Below, piece by piece: positions 14,869 through 19,715 of a stretch of DNA of 19,715 nucleotides. Numbering within the stretch: the first letter of the stretch is position 1; each line of letters begins with the position of its first letter. Location of the stretch: positions 1 to 19,715 of the forward strand of contig CATOOY010000021.1 of assembly GCA_951801995.1 (NCBI GenBank), given 5' to 3'. The stretch comes from an uncultured Erysipelotrichaceae bacterium (GTDB taxonomy: Bacteria > Bacillota_I > Bacilli_A > RF39 > UBA660). The notes beneath the pieces are model-generated. The model ran no database searches. It was not told the origin of the DNA and worked only from the letters and a program-made list of their open reading frames with translations. Position numbers and translations under genes: made by a program.

Positions 14869-16974
14869 ATAAAAAAGTATCCTTTTGTAAAACAAAATCA
14901 TGCAAAAGAATGTGGGAGCACATGCCTGTTAATGATTATAAAGTATTATGGGGGCTTTACTACTATAGATACTTTATCTACACTTTGCAAAACAACAAGG
15001 AGTGGGACAAGTGCATATTATATAATAAAAGCAGCAGAAGAAGTGGGCTTAAAAGCAGAAGGAATAAAATGTAACTTAGAAAAACTCATACAAAAAGAAT
15101 TTCATCTACCCATTATTGCACATGTATTAATAAATAAAACCTATCTCCACTATGTTGTCATATATGAAATAAATAAAAAAAGAAATTATTTTGTAATAGC
15201 AGATCCTGCCATTGGTATAAAGAAAATGAGTTTCTCTAATTTTGATAAAATATATAATAATACGATTTTAACTTTTATACCCAAAAAAGAATTAATAAAA
15301 GAAGAAAAGAATACAAACTTTTATATTACTTTCTTATCGCTTTTAAAAAAATATAAAAAAGAATGTATCTTACTTTTACTGTTATCCGTCTTATTTACTA
15401 TATTTTCCATTATATCAACATTTTACCTATCTAGTATAACAGAGAATATAATTTATAAATCTAAATCTTACTTATTTTCCATTTTCATTATTTTTTCACT
15501 ATTCTATTTATGTAAATCTATATCACACTTTTTTAGAAATTTGCTTCTTATTTATATACACGCCAAGATAAACTTTGTTTTAACAGAAGAGACATTTCAT
15601 CAAATTCTTTCACTCCCTTATTCTTATTATAAGAATCATACAACAGGGGATATAGTAAGTAGAATAAATGATTTATCTATAGTAAAGGATGCTACTAGTA
15701 AGTTTTTTCTTTTCATGTGTATAGATGTGTGTCTATCTCTTATTTCTTTTATATGTCTTTATAAAATAGAAAAAACGATAAGTAAAATTGCTATTCTATG
15801 TATGGTTTGTTATATTTTTATACCTTGTTTATTTTATAAAAAAGTAAATTTGCATATAAATTTATATCAAAGAAAAAAAGGAGAAACCTTAAATCATCTT
15901 TTTGAATATATAAATGGATATGAATCTATAAAAGGAATTCATTTACAAGATAAAATAGAAGAAAAGTATAGAACAGAAAATTTAAAACTATTAGAAAAAA
16001 CAAACCAAATAACAAAATTAAATATAAAAATAGATTTATTAGCAGAAATAATAGAAAATATGGGCTATCTTTTCATAATATATTATGCTTCTATTCATAT
16101 CATGAAAAATACTTTTACCATTCCTATGCTTTTTACTTCAATAAACTTATATCAATATTTTATAACCCCTATGAAAAGTTTCCTATTAGAATTATCACTT
16201 TTTAAAGAAGCAATTGCTTCTTACCAAAGAATTATTTCACTTTTTGTAAAGAAAAAAACAAAAGGGTTTTTATCTGATAAAATAGAAGGAAAAATAGAAA
16301 TCAAAAACCTTGATTTTTCATATGTAGAAAATTATTCTTTAATACAAAATATATCTTTCCAAATAGAAAAAGGAGAAAAAGTATTGTTACTGGGAAAAAG
16401 TGGAGTAGGGAAATCAACTTTTTTAAAATTATTAAAAAGATATTATGAAATAGAAAAAGGAAGTATTTTAATAGATGAAATAGATATAAAAAATTATACA
16501 GAAAAACAACTAGAAGCAGATATTAGTTATATATCACAACATGAAACTTTATTTACAGGAAGTCTTTATGAAAATATTGTATATAAAGAAAGGGAAAGGG
16601 GGAAACATCTACAAGAAATAATAAATATATGTGAATTAGATCCTATCTTAAAAAAAGACCCACTTGGTGTATATCAATTAATAGAAGAGGGAGGATATCA
16701 CCTATCAGGAGGAGAAAAACAAAGAATTGTCCTAGCAAGATGTTTAATGAAATCTTTTTCTATCTTGTTAATAGATGAAGGTTTTAGTGAGTTAGATATA
16801 AAATTAGAAAGAAAATTAATAAAAAAATTATTTGCAGTATATCTAAAAAATACCATAATAGTAGTTTCACATAGAATGGATAATATAGATTTATATGATA
16901 AAATAATTCATTTTCATAAAGAAAAAATACATGTATTTAAAAAAGGACCAAATGGAAACTATCATATGGTATAA
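14869..16974 (+). CDS. Bacteriocin-type C39-peptidase ABC exporter with a probable ATA start
   Basis: 701 aa counted from ATA at 14869. The C39 peptidase domain (1-130) has KKYPFVKQNHAKECGSTCLL with catalytic Cys15 and oxyanion Gln9, His94 in YLHYVVIYE and Asp112 in ADPA. A six-helix ABC transmembrane domain follows (about 150-460), then the ATPase: Walker A GKSGVGKST (509-517), Q-loop Gln557, signature LSGGE (612-616), Walker B LLIDE (633-637), His668. Proteins of this class (PCAT, LagD/ComA type) cut leaders after Gly-Gly and export the core peptide. No ATG, GTG or TTG lies between the upstream in-frame stop (14854) and Met22, yet the peptidase needs those residues. GAGGAGGTG (14855-14863) is correctly spaced for ATA. 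A start at 14932 would lose the catalytic Cys. Confidence 0.88.
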   Translation: MKKYPFVKQNHAKECGSTCLLMIIKYYGGFTTIDTLSTLCKTTRSGTSAYYIIKAAEEVGLKAEGIKCNLEKLIQKEFHLPIIAHVLINKTYLHYVVIYEINKKRNYFVIADPAIGIKKMSFSNFDKIYNNTILTFIPKKELIKEEKNTNFYITFLSLLKKYKKECILLLLLSVLFTIFSIISTFYLSSITENIIYKSKSYLFSIFIIFSLFYLCKSISHFFRNLLLIYIHAKINFVLTEETFHQILSLPYSYYKNHTTGDIVSRINDLSIVKDATSKFFLFMCIDVCLSLISFICLYKIEKTISKIAILCMVCYIFIPCLFYKKVNLHINLYQRKKGETLNHLFEYINGYESIKGIHLQDKIEEKYRTENLKLLEKTNQITKLNIKIDLLAEIIENMGYLFIIYYASIHIMKNTFTIPMLFTSINLYQYFITPMKSFLLELSLFKEAIASYQRIISLFVKKKTKGFLSDKIEGKIEIKNLDFSYVENYSLIQNISFQIEKGEKVLLLGKSGVGKSTFLKLLKRYYEIEKGSILIDEIDIKNYTEKQLEADISYISQHETLFTGSLYENIVYKERERGKHLQEIINICELDPILKKDPLGVYQLIEEGGYHLSGGEKQRIVLARCLMKSFSILLIDEGFSELDIKLERKLIKKLFAVYLKNTIIVVSHRMDNIDLYDKIIHFHKEKIHVFKKGPNGNYHMV

Positions 16975-17377
16975 AAATAAAGAAGGACTATTTTTCATAA
17001 CAAAAGCAGAAAAAATTTTCTTAATTTCGTTTCTTTTATTTGTTTTATCCCTTTTTATATTATTGTGGGTACCATTTCCAACTTATAACTATTATATAGG
17101 AATAAAAGAGCAAAATAATATTATCATTTCTCTTTCAAAAAGGCAGTTTCTTTTATTACAAGAAAGTACCCTTTATATTAAAGAAAAAAAATATAATTTT
17201 CAAATAATCAAAAAAGAAGCAATAGAAGGAAATTCTTATTTAGTAACATTACAATTAAAAGAACAAATAAATATAAAACATAACACATTTGAAATAGTAA
17301 TCAAAGGAAAGAAGAAAAGTAAAATAGATGAAATTATGAAAAAAATAAGAAAGGAGTGGTCTTTATCACCAAATTAA
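16952..17377 (+). CDS. Small single-pass membrane protein of the bacteriocin operon
   Basis: 141 aa. One strong membrane helix (about 21-42, KIFLISFLLFVLSLFILLW) is followed by an outward, beta-strand-rich domain (IGIKEQNNIIISLSKRQFLL and on) with a basic C-terminal helix. I do not recognise a family. Many C39 exporters work with an HlyD/LcnD-type accessory protein of about 400 aa; this has the same order of N-terminal anchor plus beta-rich domain but is far too short and has no coiled coil. It could be a minimal accessory or an immunity protein. ATG at 16952 follows AAAAGGA (16941-16947); an upstream in-frame ATG at 16931 has no such site. It overlaps the exporter by 23 nt and the first precursor by 13 nt. 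Confidence 0.75.
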   Translation: METIIWYKNKEGLFFITKAEKIFLISFLLFVLSLFILLWVPFPTYNYYIGIKEQNNIIISLSKRQFLLLQESTLYIKEKKYNFQIIKKEAIEGNSYLVTLQLKEQINIKHNTFEIVIKGKKKSKIDEIMKKIRKEWSLSPN

Positions 17378-17508
17378 CAGATAATGAATTAAAAAAGATA
17401 GAAGGAGGAGGTCTAAGTGCAGGTACTCTCTTAGCTATAGCAGCAGGAGTTATATTTCTTATAGGTGTCTTTGATGGTTACACAAGACCTTTAGCATGTA
17501 ATAAATGA
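17365..17508 (+). CDS. Double-glycine bacteriocin precursor 1, probable ATC start
   Basis: 47 aa read from ATC at 17365. The leader (M)TKLTDNELKKIEGG is 15 aa and ends in Gly-Gly; the core is 32 aa: GLSAGTLLAIAAGVIFLIGV then FDGYTRPLACNK. The core is hydrophobic with GxxxG at its first five residues and a single Cys30. The VFDGYTRPLAC ending recalls class IIb bacteriocins of the lactobin A/cerein 7B group, from memory. AAAGGAG (17350-17356) lies 8 nt before the ATC. The leader aligns without gaps to that of precursor 2, placing ATC exactly at Met1. A GTG at 17356 is in frame but is part of the ribosome site. It should be processed by the adjacent exporter. Confidence 0.8.
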   Translation: MTKLTDNELKKIEGGGLSAGTLLAIAAGVIFLIGVFDGYTRPLACNK

Positions 17509-17669
17509 AAGTATTAAATAAAGAAGAACTCTTAGCAATAAAAGGAGGAACAATTAGTGGAACCTATATAAATGCATTAGTAAAAGGAATAGATGTAATT
17601 TTAGATTTAGGAAGAAGCTTAGGAACAGCAATTCATAGATGGGTAACAGGTAATGTTTGTCCACTTTAA
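17505..17669 (+). CDS. Double-glycine bacteriocin precursor 2
   Basis: 54 aa. The leader is MKVLNKEELLAIKGG (15 aa). The 39-aa core starts TISGTYINALVKGIDVILDL and ends GRSLGTAIHRWVTGNVCPL. The core is amphipathic and cationic at its C-terminal half, with GRSLG as a GxxxG motif (21-25) and a single Cys37. The ATG overlaps the stop of precursor 1 (ATGA), so the two are coupled and should be made in similar amounts, as expected of a two-peptide bacteriocin. The leader shares L4, E8, L9, I12, G14 and G15 with precursor 1. Too short for routine gene callers. Confidence 0.85.
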   Translation: MKVLNKEELLAIKGGTISGTYINALVKGIDVILDLGRSLGTAIHRWVTGNVCPL

Positions 17670-17799
17670 AAAATACAAAAAAACGTATCTTTTTATACTT
17701 TTCTTTCCTTTTTTAATAAGTATTTTCTCTATAACAGGAGAAATACTTTATAAATTAGGACAAATAATAGGGAATTTTATAGGAAAAGGGATTTGTTAA
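17653..17799 (+). CDS. 48-aa hydrophobic ORF resembling precursor 2; candidate immunity peptide
   Basis: Begins MFVHFKKYKKTYLFILFFPF, with a basic N-terminus and a membrane helix (about 12-29), then GEILYKLGQIIGNFIGKGIC. It has no double-glycine leader. Its C-terminal half follows the same pattern as the core of precursor 2 (I-L-x-x-LG-x3-G-x2-I ... G-x2-C) and has tandem GxxxG motifs (G36, G40, G44). The ATG lies inside the end of precursor 2 (17-nt overlap) with only a weak ACAGG site, implying coupled translation. Small cationic membrane proteins after bacteriocin genes are often immunity proteins; that role is inferred here. A leaderless third peptide is the alternative. Confidence 0.6.
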   Translation: MFVHFKKYKKTYLFILFFPFLISIFSITGEILYKLGQIIGNFIGKGIC

Positions 17800-17829
17800 A
17801 AAATAAATATAAAAAGTATAGGAAAAAGG

Positions 17830-17858
17830 AAGTGCTATCGATATAGATAGTACTTTTT
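17830..17858 (+). terminator. Terminator of the bacteriocin operon
   Basis: AAGTGCTATC (17830-17839) pairs with GATAGTACTT (17846-17855), ten pairs including one G-T, around a GATATA loop, followed by T to 17858. Confidence 0.8.
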
Positions 17859-17872
17859 ATATGATATATTCA

Positions 17873-17901
17873 TTGTAAAAAAATACCAATTTTGTTATAA
17901 T
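17873..17901 (+). promoter_or_regulatory. Sigma-A promoter of the helicase gene
   Basis: TTGTAA (17873-17878) and TATAAT (17896-17901) are 17 bp apart, and a GTGGTGA ribosome site precedes the ATG at 17928. With the terminator just upstream this makes the helicase gene a separate transcription unit. Confidence 0.7.
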
Positions 17902-17927
17902 AAAAAACAATTTAAGTGGTGATATAT

Positions 17928-19715
17928 ATGTTAAATGAATATGAGATACTTGTTTTGAATAGTAAAAAAGAAGATGTTACTTCTAAAGTAACCTCTATAT
18001 CTAATACAAAGATAAATATAAAATATAAGGAAGGGAAAATATACTCTTATAATAGTATAAATATGATAGTGATAAAATCTCCAATAGATTTAAGTGATTG
18101 TATGATTGTCACCACTTTCAAAAGATTATCAAATGTAAGTAAAATATTAAAATTTGATAACTATATCAAAGTTTTTTTCAAAAATAATACAAGTAAAGTT
18201 TATAAAGAGTCAGATATAAAAATAGAAAAAAATTTATTAAGTCAAGATAAAGTAAAAAACATATTTAATTATCTTAAAGAAATGGCTAATTATTTAACAA
18301 TAAGTGATATTACCCAAAATGAAGAAACAGGAAAAAAGAATCAAGATTTTTTGAAAAATATATATAAAAAGGTTAATTTTATAAATCATCATTCAGTCAT
18401 TGATAATTATATAAATGGATTAAGTAACATAAATTTAAGTATTATAAATAAGAAGCATATATATCCATTTCGTTTTAATTTAAGTCAAAATTTAGCACTA
18501 AAAAATGCTTTTTCCAATAATATTAGTGTTATAGAAGGCCCACCAGGAACAGGAAAAACGCAAACAATATTAAATATAATAGCGAATGCTATTATAAATG
18601 GAAAAAAAGTCGCAGTATTATCTAATAATAATAGTGCAACTGAAAACGTATTCGAGAAATTAGAAAAAAATAATTTAGGTTCCATTTGTGCAAAATTAGG
18701 AAATAGAGAAAATATAAAAGCATTTTTAAATAGTCAATCGGAAGTAAAACCATATCCAGATTCATGGAAAAAAACAGAGACACAAATACAAGAAATGGAA
18801 AGCAAATTGTCTTCTATGAATATGGATATAGACTTTTATCTATCTGAAAAAAATGAAAGGGCATTAATAAAGCAAGAATTAGATGATTTAAAATTAGAAC
18901 AAAAATATTTTTTAGAAAGTGTTGATATATCAAAATTAAAAGAAATTAAATTACCGAATTTCGATTCTAATAAGTTACATAAATATCTTTTATTTCTAAA
19001 TAGCCAAAAAAATAAAAAAGATTATTTCTCCAAAAGAGTGCAGTTCCTTTCCCAAATAAAATTTAAAGTTTTGCAACCTGATATATATAATAATACTATA
19101 CATAATATCTTAGATGCATTAGAATTAAAATATTATGAAACAAAAATTAAAGAATTAGAAAAGATTATAGATAAAAAAGAAACAAAAATGGAAGAATGCA
19201 AACTTGAAGACTTATTAGATAGTTATACAGAAAAATCAATGAAAATATTTAAAAACTTTGTTTATAGGAATTATAATAATAAGAAAATATATAATAGTAA
19301 AAATATAAGAGATACAGAAGAACTAGTAAAAGATTATCCTGTTATTTTAAGTACAACCTATTCATTATTAAATTGTGTGAATAAGAGATTTATGTTTGAC
19401 TTTATAATTATAGATGAGTCATCACAAGTTGATTTAGTATCCTCCTTTCCAGCACTTACTATGGCAAAAAATGTTATAATTGTTGGAGATTCTAAACAAT
19501 TACCAAATATTATAAGTAGTGATAAGGGAAAAAAATGGAATAGTATTTTTGATAAATACAAAATAGACGATAAATATAACTATACAAAAAATAGTTTATT
19601 AGAATTGACTAAAAAGGTCAAAGGAATTATTCCACCTGTTATCTTAAAAGAACATTATCGTTGTCACCCAAAAATAATAAATTTTTGTAATAAAAAATTT
19701 TATGATAATAAATTA
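17928..19715 (+). CDS. Superfamily 1 (Upf1-like) helicase/AAA ATPase, 3' end beyond the window
   Basis: Open for 596 codons to the window edge with no stop, so the gene is partial. After about 190 residues without a recognised domain come motif I GPPGTGKT (204-211), motif Ia-like VAVLSNNNSATENV, a long insertion rich in Lys/Glu that is probably coiled coil (about 280-430), motif II DESSQ (496-500), motif III VGDSKQLPN (519-527) and motif IV region HYRCHP (576-581). This order is that of SF1B helicases of the AAA_11/AAA_12 type. Such proteins unwind DNA or RNA and occur in repair and in several anti-phage systems. A C-terminal nuclease cannot be judged because that part is missing. Confidence 0.88.
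   Translation, partial: MLNEYEILVLNSKKEDVTSKVTSISNTKINIKYKEGKIYSYNSINMIVIKSPIDLSDCMIVTTFKRLSNVSKILKFDNYIKVFFKNNTSKVYKESDIKIEKNLLSQDKVKNIFNYLKEMANYLTISDITQNEETGKKNQDFLKNIYKKVNFINHHSVIDNYINGLSNINLSIINKKHIYPFRFNLSQNLALKNAFSNNISVIEGPPGTGKTQTILNIIANAIINGKKVAVLSNNNSATENVFEKLEKNNLGSICAKLGNRENIKAFLNSQSEVKPYPDSWKKTETQIQEMESKLSSMNMDIDFYLSEKNERALIKQELDDLKLEQKYFLESVDISKLKEIKLPNFDSNKLHKYLLFLNSQKNKKDYFSKRVQFLSQIKFKVLQPDIYNNTIHNILDALELKYYETKIKELEKIIDKKETKMEECKLEDLLDSYTEKSMKIFKNFVYRNYNNKKIYNSKNIRDTEELVKDYPVILSTTYSLLNCVNKRFMFDFIIIDESSQVDLVSSFPALTMAKNVIIVGDSKQLPNIISSDKGKKWNSIFDKYKIDDKYNYTKNSLLELTKKVKGIIPPVILKEHYRCHPKIINFCNKKFYDNKL

Noticed and set aside
14861..14874. GTG at 14861 as exporter start
   Set aside because: It is in another frame and meets TAA after three codons.
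14932..16974. Exporter starting at the first in-frame ATG (14932)
   Set aside because: This removes catalytic Cys15 and Gln9 of the peptidase domain and has no ribosome site, while a strong one lies before ATA at 14869.
17356..17508. GTG at 17356 as start of precursor 1
   Set aside because: It is part of the AAAGGAG site and gives a leader three residues too long compared with precursor 2. Not fully excluded.
1..19715. CRISPR arrays, tRNA or rRNA genes
   Set aside because: No regularly spaced repeats, cloverleaf-forming segments or rRNA-like stretches were found by reading.

Overview
The window is AT-rich, low-GC Gram-positive DNA (Bacillota, Bacilli-like) from a spore former. Three things support this: a SigG-type forespore sigma factor, three further sporulation-associated families (YlmC/YmxH, SpoVB, the YlbD coat-protein family), and gene neighbourhoods that match Bacillus in compressed form (spoVB | comN-secDF ... 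relA-dtd; ylbD-ylbE-rsmD). An uncultured gut Bacilli lineage is my guess; the sequence does not fix the taxon.

Layout. 1-125: right-hand end of an IS3-family insertion sequence, 66 bp before sigG. 191-1499: sigG, a frameshifted ORF remnant, a terminator, then ylmC. 1542-2546: a GT4 glycosyltransferase closely resembling alpha-diglucosyl-diacylglycerol synthases. 2547-2753: convergent intergenic space with two hairpins, possibly a small RNA. 2754-4046 (minus): spoVB. 4158-10426: comN, secDF, relA, dtd and an AI-2E-family membrane protein, tightly packed and partly overlapping. 10576-11019: a small lipoprotein. 11076-13580: parC. 13658-14805: ylbD, ylbE, rsmD.

14869-17799 is the most unusual part. 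It is a compact bacteriocin-type operon: a C39-peptidase ABC exporter (701 aa), a small single-pass membrane protein, two short double-glycine precursor peptides, and a 48-aa hydrophobic ORF that resembles the second peptide. The genes overlap or nearly abut and end at one terminator. Two of them, the exporter and the first precursor, have no in-frame ATG/GTG/TTG at the expected start. Instead they have ATA and ATC, each placed correctly behind a strong Shine-Dalgarno sequence and each at the position where homology expects Met1. The two precursors carry aligned 15-aa leaders, GxxxG motifs and one Cys each, which fits a two-peptide (class IIb-like) bacteriocin.

17928-19715: 5' part of a superfamily 1 helicase gene with its own promoter, running off the right edge. 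The operon and helicase lie just after rsmD, where Bacillus has coaD, so they look like accessory insertions beside a core block.

How the genes fit together: SigG, YlmC, SpoVB and YlbD belong to sporulation; ComN/SecDF to protein export; Rel to ppGpp metabolism; Dtd to tRNA proofreading; ParC to chromosome decatenation; RsmD to 16S rRNA methylation; the glycosyltransferase to membrane glycolipids. The exporter would cleave the two leaders and secrete the peptides.
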